Shown: positions 12,075 through 23,275 of the stretch, in pieces | Position numbering within the stretch: position 1 is the first letter of the stretch | How the letters are laid out: every line of letters starts with the position of its first letter | Source: Zygnema cylindricum | Lineage: Eukaryota > Streptophyta > Zygnematophyceae > Zygnematales > Zygnemataceae | NCBI GenBank assembly: GCA_037447655.1 | Contig: JBBHKE010002640.1 | Coordinates: 608,696-672,695 of the forward strand | Direction of reading: 5' to 3' | Length of the DNA stretch: 64,000 bases | Program-made: the position numbers and the translations under genes | Notes under the pieces: model-generated | Databases searched by the model: none | The model's input: the letters and a program-made list of their open reading frames with translations, nothing else | Told to the model about the DNA's origin: nothing

Positions 12075-12126
12075 ACTCCTCTTATTTTCTAGTCTATTTT
12101 CTTTTCAACTCCCACACAAAAATGAA

Positions 12127-12537
12127 AACAAACCTAGTGGCACATTGGTAGTGCGTTCACAGCTGAAGTGAAAGGTCTCAGGTTCGAACCCTGGCCAGCT
12201 CAATTTTCCTAAGTGTGGGACATGCCGAATCTCAAATTTCACGAAAATCTAACATGGTATCGAAGCCAGCAAGATTGCGGATGGTTTGACCGGCTTTCTC
12301 GTGAGGGCGGGTGTTGGATTGGCACGTGAAGCCGGTACAATACGGGGTAGAATATGGAATTTCCATACTCGAGCCGCCCGTAATAAATGGGTACGGACCC
12401 GCCAGTCTCTACATCGAGCTGGTGGCACAGTGGTAGTGTGTTTGCAGCTGCAGTGAAAGGTCCCAGGTTCGAACCCTGGCAGGCTCAATTTTCCCAAGTG
12501 TGGGATATGTCGAATCCCGGATTTCACGGAAATCTAA
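12127..12537 (+). mobile_element. tRNA-derived SINE, tandem dimer (inverted relative to 10698-11215)
   Basis: The first unit starts at its tRNA head (about 12127) and runs on into a second complete head at 12416-12487 and a short tail ending GAAATCTAAG. The second head folds as a near-complete cloverleaf: acceptor, D, anticodon and T stems can all be drawn, and the T arm is CCAGG-TTCGAAC-CCTGG. It is probably not a functional tRNA gene, because it sits in a repeated composite and lacks the canonical U33. Confidence 0.78.
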
Positions 12538-12691
12538 GAAGGCAGCCATGGCTCTATCTCCCTCTTCAACCTTCATTGAATGCGACAAGTGTGGGAGCTG
12601 AAGAGAGGAGTTAGAGGCAAACTGCCTCGGCTTCTTTTCTTCATTTAATTTTAGACCTAAAAAATACTAAAAAGAACCATTAATTTCCACA
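12538..12691 (-). repeat. C1b 5' LTR, 5' end
   Basis: The conserved hairpin region lies at about 12550-12625. On the minus strand the LTR start TGTGGAAATTAATGG lies at 12691, matching TGTAGAAACTAATGG of C1h. Right of 12691 begins F2b integrase sequence on the plus strand, so C1b inserted into F2b. Confidence 0.75.
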
Positions 12692-12729
12692 AAATATACG
12701 TCAAAATAATTTGAAAACTTCCTACATAA

Positions 12730-15051
12730 GGAAGGTATTAGTCATCAGCTAACTGCTCTATATTCACCGGAACAAAACGGGGTTTCTGAGAGACTAAATA
12801 GAACTATCACAGAGAGCTCTAGGTCCATGTTTGCAGATAAAGACGTGGATTCGAAATTCTGGGCTGAAGCATTAAATTGTGTTGTTTATATAAAGAATAG
12901 AATAGGGTCAAGATCGGTAGAATCTACTCCTTACGAGGTATGTACTGGTAGAAAACCATATGTTAGTCATTTCAAAGTCTTTGTTAGCAAATGCTTTATT
13001 TTAGAAACATCTAAAGACATATGGAAAATAGAACTGAAAGGATTACCGAGTATTTTTTTGGGGTATGATGATCACTCCAAAGGGTATCGAGTCTTTGTAT
13101 TTGAGAAACAAAAAAGAGAGGTAGCAAGAAATGTTATTGCAAAAGATGAGCTTAACTCAATAGATTTCTTTCGAATGACAGAACAACAAAAGCAACAAAA
13201 AGTACAAGAATATGTCATTTTAAATTGCAAACAAGAAATTGTCACACTGATGCAAAGGCCTCCGGTGGTGACACTGATGTCTGAAATTAACCATATTCCT
13301 CAACAAATTCATTTTCAGCCATGTGACCAGAATTCAAATCCTACGGATTCTACACGGAGACAAAAAAAATGCAAGGGATCCGACAATTTCAGCCTCAAAA
13401 TTTTCGAGGGAAGACGATCCAGTAGCCGGCTGCAAGCAAACTCCCACTTTGCCTACTCTGCGGCCTTAAGAGAGCCTCTGTTCCTTTGGGAGGCCTTAAA
13501 ATCACCAGAATGACATCAGCGGATTGAGGCAGCTAACGACGAAATGAAGCCGGTTATGGATGCTCAGACATGGGAACTTGACTTGTGGATCTTCCTCTGG
13601 ACCGAAAAGCGATCGACAGCAAATGGGTATTCGAGGTGAGGTTAAATCCCGATAATACTATTGAACTATACAAGGCTAGGCTTGTGGCAAAGGGGAATAA
13701 TCAAAAAGAAGGAGTTGATTTTGAACAAACTTTTTCCGGTTATAAGATTTCCGACAGTCAGGATTTTACTGTCCCTAGCTGCTATAGAAGATATGGAAAT
13801 ACATAAGATGGATGTCAAAACAACCTTTTTGCATGGAGAGCTAGAGGAGACCATTTATATGTAGTAGCCTGAAATGTATGTAGAGCCAGGAAAAGAGCAC
13901 TTGTTATGCAAATTGTTAAAATCTATGTACGGCCTAAAACAGGCCCCTAGGCAATGGAATGTGAAGCTTCATAAATTCTTAACTAGCCTAGGATTCAAAG
14001 GATAAGCTCTGATCATTCTGTTTATGTAGTAAAAGGTGAGGATTGGATAGTGTACACATCGGTGTATGTAGATGACCTACTATTAATTAGCAAACTAATG
14101 GCTGAAATTAAGAAAATCAAAGTTGCCTTAAATTCACGGTTCGAGATGAAAAACCTCGGTGAGGCGAAATATATTTTGGGTATTCAGGTAGAAAAGGATA
14201 GAAATAAGAGATTAATAAGATTGACTTTAAAAGAGGCTATTGGAAACATGTTAGTTGAGTATAGAATGCGGGGGGCAAAAGGGTGTGTAACTCCAATGGA
14301 GTTTTGACAAAAGTTAGAGGGAGAAGAGACAAAACCTTATGTTATTGTTAGTGAATGTTTTAAGTCAGGGGAGGATGACCCTATAACACTAATAACTTAC
14401 AAACAAATAGTGGGAAGTTTAATATATTTCATGAATTGTACCCGTCTTGATATTGCTGCAGCAGTAGGAGTACTGAGCAGGAGTCTAGAAAATCCGAGAA
14501 AATCTGACTGTGATACAACAAGGAAAGTTTTAAGATATTTGGCAGGAACCAAAGACCTCAAACTCACACTAGGCCGAGGAGAAGTGAAGCTGCAAACATG
14601 GAGTGATGCAAGCTATGGCGACATGCCAAGCCGGAAATCCACCGCTGGATTTGTTTTACAAATTGGGAACGGGACTTGCTGCTAAAGCAGCAAAGTTCAA
14701 AACGTCACGGCACAAAAAACAATGGAGGCAAAATATATGGCAGCAAGCTCGGCCCTCAAAGAACTCTTATGGGTAAAATCCATGTTGGAAGAATTTGGAT
14801 TCATGCAGGTTGGACCACAGGTCATCTCGTGTGATAACCAAGCTGCCATTGCCATTGCCTCTAACCCGAGTCACCATTTCAAAAGAAAGAACATGGATGT
14901 AAAATTACACTTTGTAAGAGAAAAAGTGTTTTCCAGGGTAATTGAATTATGCTTTTTACCAGATGCTAAAATGATTGCTGATATGCTCACTAATGCTCTC
15001 CCTGCTCCTAAGTTGAAGTATTGTAGGGATGCAGTGGGACTAGGTGATTAG
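12730..15051 (+). pseudogene. F2b pol: integrase C-part, reverse transcriptase, RNase H
   Basis: Integrase begins in its catalytic core (YSPEQNGVSERLNRT near 12757, with the third acidic residue) and has the open stretch 12827-13513. Reverse transcriptase runs from about 13560 with IDSKWVFEVRLNPDNTIE. A frame change near 13740 and a stop at 13861 interrupt it. The polymerase box YVDDLLLISK is intact at about 14068. RNase H occupies 14410-15051 and ends DMLTNALPAPKL with a normal stop, interrupted by a TAA near 14683. The N-terminal half is missing at the C1b insertion site. Confidence 0.88.
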
Positions 15052-15228
15052 CTAAATTGTGGCATTGCTATACTGCCATGTTGTGCTACATCTGGGATTA
15101 CATGGTAGTAGGTAACTAGTTGATTTGCTGCGTTGTTATGTTGCTATACTGCGCTAGTTCGACAACGCAGCTGCGCTGCTTGACATCGCAGTTGCGCTGA
15201 TATAGTGAGTCTAAAGCTTTAATAGAGT
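15052..15228 (+). other. F2b 3' untranslated segment with CGCAGCTGCG motifs
   Basis: This segment lies between the RNase H stop and the LTR. It is rich in TTGCTATACTGC and CGCAG(C/T)TGCG words, at about 15165 and 15188. A worn polypurine tract (CTTTAATAGAG) precedes the LTR at 15229. Confidence 0.6.
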
Positions 15229-15301
15229 GTTGATTTTGGAAAGCTTTACGTCTCAATAAATTAGTGTAATGGCAAGAAGATAGTAAAATGTAGCATATAG
15301 G
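15229..15301 (+). repeat. F2b 3' LTR, first part
   Basis: The LTR begins TGTTGATTTTGGAAAGC, matching the F2a LTR start. It is interrupted at 15301 by C1d. The last five bases, ATAGG, are the target duplication. Confidence 0.75.
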
Positions 15302-17489
15302 TGTTGAATTATTAAATTTATAAAGTATTTTCTAGGTCTGAATAGCTTAAGAAAATAAACTGAAAAGAAAAGCGTAGGCAGTCTGCCTCCACCTCTTCTC
15401 TCTATCCTCTAAACTTGTTGTGGTCACTGAAGGAAAAAGAGGATGGTGGAGCCATGGCTGCCTTGGCTCCTTAGACAGGACGTCACTTCTTCAAAAAAGA
15501 ATGATTTCGGTAGGACTCGAACCTCAGACCGCCAGAGCGAGGCATAGCCGTCAGCCTTAGCTGGTCTGTCGTTCAAGTCCGTTAGAATACATGGGGTATG
15601 ATTAGTATTTAATTATGTCAAAATTCACCAAACCGATAAACCGACTTAAAAATAAGTAAACATAGAAAAAAAAAACATATAGTGCGAAAGTGAAAATGCA
15701 CTAAACAAATTTACCAAAAAATTGAGTTTCAACGGCAAACATTCAAAGCCGATTTCGATCCGACGGCATGCATCATCGGCGAGATCTCGAAATGGTCACT
15801 TTGGTGGTTTTCGGGCGTGACATGACCTCGCGCCACGTGGCAAGATGACATTGGGAAGCGGGAATCTCGGAGAGCATGAGGGCAAGCCTAGAGGAGACAA
15901 CCGTCCACTCAATGGCCGAGTCATACACATACCGTACAGAAAGTACACCGGCCACAATACCTTTCTGTACTTTACAGCTCCCTGATTGGTTCATGCAATT
16001 GAAATTCAAGTATTTTCTAGGTCTAGAGATTGCAAAATAAAAAGCAAAATAGTAGATATTGACAGCCTACCTCTAACTCCTCCTCAAGTCCCCACACTTG
16101 CCGTAGTCACTGAAGACTGGAGGAGGAGTTAGCCATGGCTGCCTGTGCTGTCTAGAGGGAGACAGACAGTTGTTTTATAGGGGGTTTTCTCTAAAAGGTA
16201 ATTATGACAATGCCAGGATTTGATCCTGGTACCTGCCATTTGTCACAACCGCAATAGCCGGTAGTCTTATCCATATAGTCTAAATTGTACTAGATATTAC
16301 GGGGTATGATATTCATTTAAATAGTTACAATAAGACTAATTCATTTAACTAGAACTATATGCATACTGCATAGAAACAGTTGTGTAAAGTACGACGTACG
16401 GTACGGATACGAAATAAATACCGCGCAATTTATTTGACGCCGGAAAGAATACCGCGCAGGTATTTATGACGGCCACGATTGAAATCCAAAATTGATTGGA
16501 CGGCCGCGAAGGATGCCGAGATCGCGGCGTACGATTTTGGCGGTTTACGATCACCGCCACATTGAGTGACACGTGGTAACACTACATTGGATTGCGGCAA
16601 CTCCAGAGATTACAGGAACAAATCCGGATATGACACGTGTCGAAATTTTGGCCATATCGTACAATGGTCGTACATAAAGTACACCGGTACCTGTACTTTT
16701 TTGTACGACACAGTAATTTGATTGGTGCCGTACTTCAGTAGATAGAGTTTTAGAGAGGGAATAGGACTTAGATAAATTTTGGGTAGGCAGCTGTCTCTCC
16801 CAAAGAGCATCCTGTATAAATGGCAAACTTTGGGCAGCCATAACTATCAATTTACTTGACCATTTTCAGTGATTCTTTTTGCTGCGGACTCAGGGGAGTC
16901 CATGCTACACAAGGATGTAGTTGGTCAGAGTTTTTGTCTGCCAGGGTGGCTGCATTTATAAGGGAAAGTCAAATTGGGTGAATGTGTCCAAATCTCATAT
17001 TCTAACTTTGAATTCTGTGGTGGAACTGAGCACACAGAAAGTGTTATTTCACAGGGGTGAATCTATATTAGGATTGTGACTGTCAAAGGGTCAATCATTT
17101 GGGTTTATATTAACTTGGAGTCGGCACTATCTAGATTAGCTTCTTTTGGATCTGCATACTCTGAGGGCCAATGGAGGTCTCAGAGTTTCACATACTGCAG
17201 TAGATATGGTTTGTGAGAGGGGTTTTGGAGATTGAGGAGGTAGCCGCCTCTTTCCCAATTAGCTTGTATGTATTCTGGCATCATTTTCGATTAAAAATTA
17301 ATCGCCTGGTTGGGCGTTTTCAGTGATCTCTTTTGCTGCAGACTTAGAGGAGTCCAGATTGCACAGGGGTGCAGTCACATTGCTTGTTTCCGTACTAAAG
17401 TATCTGTGATCCTAGCTGAAGAAGGGTTAGTCAAAAACTATCTAGAGGCTTCATTAATTCTATAGTTAAATGGGGGAAACTCTATTGCA
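15302..17489 (+). mobile_element. C1d solo LTR (contains nested C1e solo LTR)
   Basis: The C1 LTR starts TGTTGAATT at 15302 and ends CTCTATTGCA at 17489. It is flanked by a perfect 5-bp duplication ATAGG (15297-15301 and 17490-17494). No internal element sequence lies between, so it is a solo LTR left by LTR-LTR recombination. It is split at about 15996/17191 by C1e. It carries the hairpin (15385-15455) and an antisense tRNA-like segment (15500-15580). Confidence 0.85.
15997..17190 (+). repeat. C1e solo LTR nested in C1d
   Basis: A second C1 LTR starts near AATTGAAATTC (terminal TG apparently mutated) and ends CAGAGTTTCA at 17190. Flanks are CATGC and CATAC, a one-mismatch 5-bp duplication. 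The hairpin stem at 16073-16132 is 13 bp and perfect. The antisense T arm near 16212 has a perfect CCAGG/CCTGG stem. Confidence 0.75.
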
Positions 17490-18369
17490 ATAGGGACACG
17501 CGTCGTCACTTAAGAAGAGAACAAGTATTAGAGGAATGGCACTAGCTACGACACAGATGAAACAAAGCAGCTGCGACGCAGATGGGACAAAGCAGCTGCG
17601 ACGCATATGGGATAAAGCAGTTGAGGTTATTTGGGATTTGATTTGGTACGGAACGACGCAGCTTCGACGAAGCTGTGGTGACATTGAATATGATCCGAAC
17701 GGGACATCGCTGCTGCGGTTGATATGAATCGAGTCAATGGACGAGATTTACAAAGGGATCACAAGTGATTTGATGGCAGGCGTTTTCCCAACATTTGAAT
17801 GAACGTATCCGGACATTTATAACTAAGTCGGCGGCAATTAATTTTACAATCACTTAGTGGTGATCTCTCTGTAATATTGATTGTACAGTGATAGATTAAC
17901 TTTAGCGTGATTAGGAATACTTAGATCTTAGAGGCAGTTTTTGTTCTTGGACGTATCTCTTAAGAAAACTTGTATTGGAGGTACATCATAATCTAATGGG
18001 ACAACTACGAGTGGAAACTCACTACGAGTATAAGACTTAGGACGTAAAACATTTTATGTATCCAAACTTCAGACTGTGTAATCAGACTACTTTTGGGAAA
18101 CTTATGAGTTGCATATCTTGGTGTATGTTGGATCAATTGTACTGAAACTTTGGGAGTTGTCAGTCTTTGTGATATTCTATACCGTGGTATAGCTTGAAGC
18201 TGTTTTGGACCATTGTGTGAGATTCAGTGAGCTCTAGAAAACGGCTGTGTGGTAGGATTTTTGATAGCTTTTGAGAGTGTATCATGTCAACTTCTACTTC
18301 TACTGCTGCTCCTCCACCTGCACTTGTGGTTGTAAAACAACAGCTGACACCGGTGGTTGTAGAACAACA
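17490..18369 (+). repeat. F2b 3' LTR, second part
   Basis: The LTR resumes after C1d. Tandem AAGCAGCTGCGACGCA motifs lie at 17560-17620. The F2-type gag start is at 18284 (MSTSTSTAAPPPALVV), and the LTR ends near 18369 in GAACAACA. The flank after it lacks a primer-binding site, as expected of a 3' LTR. A short duplication (VVVKQQ then VVVEQQ) lies just before the end. Confidence 0.7.
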
Positions 18370-19168
18370 ACAGACATGCAGACAGATTGATAGACTGCCA
18401 AAATGATGCCTTTAACCAGATTGAACATAGGTCTGCGACGTACTATATATGTGTAAGCCTTAACCATTATGGCGTTCACGAAACGATACACGTGTTTAGA
18501 TCCTTTTTTTAATGAAAGTGTTACGTAAACGTCACTTTCACTAAAACATACCAAAATTGATGAAACTCCATCTATAGTCAAACGGCGCTCGTGGACGAGA
18601 ATCTAACCGTGTAAAATACATGATCGAACGGACGTCGTTGGCCCTGCCAAACCCGAATGAATCTTGGCTACTTTTGAACTTAGCGGCGCGTTGTGCTTCA
18701 TGGCGCTACATCATTGGACGCCGGAAAGGATGGGAGGAGGAACGATGGCTCCCATGTTGACAAGTGTCAACCACAATACCATGTTGTACAATGGCCGTAT
18801 AAAAAGTACAATCGGCCACTGTACCTTTTTGTATTATACACCCTTTTGATTGGCTTAGGGTAAAATAGTAGGTAGTTATGAGTAGGAGTTAAGGGACTAA
18901 GCGTGTTTGAGGTGCCTCTCTCCAGGTGACCTTTTGTATTTATAGGCCATCTTTGGCCTGCCATAACTTACTGCTTAGGGGAGCAAATTCAGTGATTCTT
19001 TTTGCGTTTGACTCAAAGGAGTCTTTTCCTCACAAGGGTGATGGTGGTCAGAATATTTGTGTGCTTAGGTGGCACTTATTTAGTAGGAAAGTGAAATGGG
19101 AAAATATTATCCTAAAGGCATTACATAGGCTGCTCATTGTGTAGGTTAATGGAGACCACAGAATTTCA
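18370..19168 (+). repeat. C1f 5' LTR, left edge unclear
   Basis: The 3' two-thirds (about 18640-19168) is a clear C1 LTR: the GTACAATGGCCGTATAAAAAGTAC block, the TACTGCTTAGGGGAGCAAATTCAG block and the end GAATTTCA at 19168. The usual LTR start and hairpin are not recognisable between 18370 and 18600, so the LTR is truncated or strongly diverged there. Confidence 0.65.
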
Positions 19169-20179
19169 AGTAATGGGCCCACCCTCGAGGGTGCCCATAT
19201 TTAATGGATCATAATTTCTTTATTGGGAAATGATGATGGAGGGAGAAATTTTTGACAAGCACTTATGGGCATAGTGTCTGAGCAAATTCAATGTCCACCT
19301 CCACCTCGGTTTGGAGAAACACGTTTTTCTAGCACCTCCACCACCACATCCACCATCACAAGCGATGAGAAGGAAGGGGGGGAAATAATCATGGAAGGAG
19401 AAAAGGGAGGAGTTGCTTCTCGCGGGACTCCATTGTCGAGGACGATACCTGCAGCAGCACCACCAGCAATAGTGACAGGGAGTTAGACCGAACGGTCAGA
19501 AAATGAAAATTGGAACTATAAAGACAAGGTGGGTAAGTTTTTAATTCTCAAAAGGGTAGTGAAAGATATTGCCATTCCCCTTATGCATTTTGAATCATCC
19601 TCTCAGATTTGGGTGTCTCTTGTAAACAAATATAAGAGTGGGTCATTGCCGCAGCAACAACTGGCAGAAAATAAGATTTCAGCTTATACTTACAAGGGAG
19701 GAAATATGAATGATTATTGCAGTGACTTAGGAGTATTATTTGGAGAACTAGATAGAGCAGGTAACTCATGGTCTGAGAGACAAAGAGTAAATACGTTGAT
19801 AATAAAACTACCTAAAGAGTATGAGAATATCATTAATCGGTTGGAAGATCTAGGTGATAGCAATTGGAATTGGGATGATACAGTGGGGATAATTTTAGTG
19901 AAAAAAAGTACCAATCACCTTAAGAGAGGAAGTCCGAGTGTTCAACCATTGGCTGCAGGATCTGATTAGCGAAAGCGTGATGAGGAAAAAGGAAAGGATC
20001 CCTATCGAAACTTTGGAGGAAAAAGACAAGGAGGTGGCAGATTGTATTGACAAGCGAGAGGAGCTCCTCGAGGTGGACTATGTCACTTCTGCAAAAACAC
20101 GGGACATTATATGGCAGATTATGTGAAGCTTGCAAATCTTTGACTGAAAGATGGACAAGGTTCCTGAAAAGATGGAGGA
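19149..20179 (+). pseudogene. C1f gag, broken
   Basis: The start codon at 19149 lies 20 bp inside the LTR. The protein begins METTEFQVMGPPSRVPIFNG and meets a stop at the next residues. Long open pieces follow at 19265-19486 and 19529-19969 (SLPQQQLAENKISAYTYKGG, NTLIIKLPKEYENIINRLED). The zinc knuckle near 20080 reads CHFCKNTGHYMADY, so its final metal-binding Cys is Tyr. The frame is cut at 20180 by an F3 LTR. The primer-binding site (19169-19183) has two mismatches. Confidence 0.82.
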
Positions 20180-20798
20180 TGTTTTTTTGAAAAGTTTGTT
20201 TCGTGCGTACGCGACATTTCGTGCACTTGCGATGGTTCGTGCGTAATGGAATTTAATGTGGAGGTTCGAATGGATTCATAGATTGGGGGAGAGAACATAC
20301 GGATAAAACTAAATTGACGTAAGGGACTCGGTGAGTGGCGTCAATAAACATTGAAAAATGGACGGCAGATCACGAAGCGATCCGATGTGAAATGAACAAA
20401 ATATTGAAATATACGCCGCCCGTACGGCGCAGCTACAATGCAAACAAGACAACGCAGTTGCGATTATGACAACGCAGTTGCGGTTATTTTGGATATAATC
20501 TGGTACGAGACAACGCAACTGCAATTGGTATGAATTAAGTTGGCGGACAAAGATTCATAAGAAGATCTAAGGTAACTAAGCAAGTTGACGCCTAGTATGC
20601 AGATTTTGCGGAGGTGTCGGTGTAAATATTTTGTACACCAAAGGTTTGTCTTTTTGCTAATTAGTTTATTAGTGTAGATTTGTTTACATTGACAAACCTC
20701 GAATTATTCAAGTATACTCACAATAGTTTAGGTAGATGGTAGATACCATACGGGTGGTATGCCTCCGTACAATCAGTGGTGAACTATCTGAGTATAAC
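20180..20798 (+). repeat. F3 LTR, 5' part
   Basis: This begins TGTTTTTTTGAAAAG and is clearly homologous to the reverse complement of 36416-37306 (shared GGATTGGGGGAG, GATCACGAAGCGATCCGATG and tandem ACGCAGTTGCG words). It is cut at 20798 by C1g, and the rest is not found to the right. Confidence 0.7.
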
Positions 20799-21798
20799 TG
20801 TTGAAATAACTAGTTTTATTTGGGTATTTTTTAGGTCTCAATATATTAGCCGAAAAAGACAAGAAAAGCGTAGGCAGCCTGCCTCCATCCCTTCTCTCTA
20901 GCCCCCATACTTGTTGTAGTCACTGAAGGAGAGAGAGAGAGAGTGATGGAGCCATGGCTGCCTCAACTAAGACTAAAAAGTGACTTAAGTCACTTTCAAC
21001 AAAAGGTTGAGTCCGGCAGGACTCGAAACTTTGACCGGCATAGCGCGGCGTAGCCGTCGGCTCTAACCAGCCTGTCGTAGAATTCCGTTAAGATACATAG
21101 GGTTTGATACCTATTTCAACTTGTGTACGGTCTTGAAACCGATTAACTAAAATATGAACGAAAGAACATATAACTAGTTAATGTTCAGTGCAGACGTCAT
21201 TTCCCACAAAACAAATGAATCAGGCATTTGTTTCGACGGCTAACATTCAATGTCAGATTCAATCTGACGGCATATATCACTACCAGGATCCCGAAATGGT
21301 CACTTTGGCAATTATGGACGTGGCATGACCTGGCGCCACGTGGAGGGATAACATTTGGTCGCGAGAATTTCGAGGAACATACGGAAGAGTGGAATAGTAA
21401 CACGCGTCCACTCAGTGGCCTTGTCGTACACATGTCGTACAGAAAGAACATCGGTCGTAGTACCTTTATGTACTGTACAGTTATTTGATTGGTTTGTATT
21501 GTAGTAGATAGGGATTGTGAGAGGGGTTAGGACTTAGCATTTTTAGATAGACAGTCACCTCTCTCTTTGAGAGTTTGTATAAATTGGCATTTTTGCCACC
21601 TCATAACTTATCGGCTGGTTGGCCGTTTTTAGTGATTCTTTTTGCTATGGACTCAAGGGAGACTAGGCTGCACAAGGGTGCAGTAAGATTGTCACTTTTC
21701 CCTCTTGGGAAGCACTAGTTGTGGCTTGAAGTGGGTTAGTTAAAATTTATCTAGAGGCTTCCTGAATTCTGTAGTCCAATGGAGGACACAAAATTGCT
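20799..21798 (+). repeat. C1g 5' LTR
   Basis: A complete C1 LTR runs from TGTTGAAATAAC to ATTGCT; the expected final CA is CT here. The hairpin lies at about 20884-20958 and an antisense tRNA-like segment at 21008-21080. The last 20 bp contain the gag start at 21779. Confidence 0.85.
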
Positions 21799-22196
21799 GG
21801 TTATGGGCCCACCCTCTAAGGTACCCACATTCAATGGATCTGGGTTCATCTATTGGGAAGCCATGATGATGGGAGATTTGTGCGAAAAACGATACTTGGG
21901 TATTGTTATGGGACAAGTGAAACGTCCACCTCAGGGAACTCCACAACGGTTTGGTGGAATAAGGTTTGCTTCAACAACCTTTGCTGCAGCAGAGGAGGCA
22001 GATGATGGGGAGAGCACTGTGTTCGAAAAGGGGAAGGAGAAGGAGACGCCTCTTACTTGAATTGCTCTTATTACCACGGCACCCAGAGCGACGACCGTAA
22101 AGACCGCGGAGAACGACACCCAAACGTGGGAAGACATCAACATGGCTGCCAAAAACTTCATTCTAAGACACCTCACTCAGGCTTTAGTAACTATCA
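21779..22196 (+). pseudogene. C1g gag 5' fragment
   Basis: The start codon is at 21779 (MEDTKLLVMGPPSKVP), and the primer-binding site at 21799-21813 matches GGTTATGGGCCCACC exactly. The frame is open for 93 codons to 22060. Homology to C1h Gag continues out of frame (NMAAKNFILRHLTQ at about 22140) until element A begins at 22197. The rest of C1g is not seen in the window. Confidence 0.82.
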
Positions 22197-23275
22197 TGTC
22201 GCATCGTATCGTTGCATGCACGCAAGAAATTTAGCTCGCATGCGCGATATTCGTGGCGCGCGCACGATATCATGCATGCACGCACGATTTCCGCACGCAC
22301 GCATGGTTTTAGTTGCACGTTTGAGTTTCGTAGTTTTCATTAGTAAAATATTGTCGATTCACTTATTTGTGACGTGTACGCGATTCGCGTGCACGTTTCG
22401 TTGAAAAGTACTAATTTTGTGCGATACTTTTTATTTCGTGCGTAGGTATTTTGATTTCGAGTATTTTGTGCGGTATGCTTCGTTTCGTGCGTATGCACGC
22501 GATTTCAAAGTATGGACGCGGAGTATCGTTTGGAGGCGAATCGGGATTTCCGGGCGACGCTTCGATACATTTATATATTTAAGTCGCGAACCCATGTAGG
22601 TTTGCGTGTACATGTAGTTAGGGAGGGTTTTTACCCATGGACGGTGGATTTTGTTGAGCGTACGGCAGACGATGTTGGCTGCCTATTGGCCAACATCTTA
22701 ATTAGTTTCATGCATGTCAAGTAGGCTAGACGTAGCCTAGTTTGCTTATGCCTAGCGTAGCTCCTACTTAGGTTAATTCTAAGACTTATAGAATTTTAGC
22801 TTTTGGACAAGAATTTTCTCTTGGCCCGGAGCTTTTCTCTTGCTCTCTCTCTTACCGATTGCTCAAGTATCCGCTTTTCCTTTGCTAGCTAGCTGTAGAA
22901 GCTATATAAACTACGTATATTCTCCCTTGTATTTTTGCCCACGCTTTTTAATCCACGCGGCTCAAAGCCAAGTCCGGAAGGTTTCCCTCCAACTTGTGTC
23001 ATTTTTGGGAAGTGGTGGATTGGAGTTCGTGTGAAGAAGCATCCGGATCCGGCTGCGCCTCTCACGGACAGCTGAACGGTTAAGGGTGTTTGTATTTATG
23101 TTGTTTGTAATTCGGTTGGGAATGGAAGAGTGAATCTTGGCCGAATTTGGAGTTTTCCTTGTTTTTGGTTGGAATTATTTATTTGCTCTGTTGCCTTTTT
23201 GAGATAACTCTTATAGAGAATACGATAGAGACCCGAGAGCAAAGGGGATACCTCGTGGCTTAGTATTTTTGTCCA
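22197..23275 (+). repeat. Element A 5' LTR
   Basis: This is the LTR of the methyltransferase-carrying family. It begins TGTCGCATCG and ends CTTAGTATTTTTGTCCA. It is homologous to the reverse complements of 50176-51342 and 38002-39165. The first 150 bp hold a short version of the 20-bp CpG-rich array. No 3' LTR for copy A is present in the window. Confidence 0.78.
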
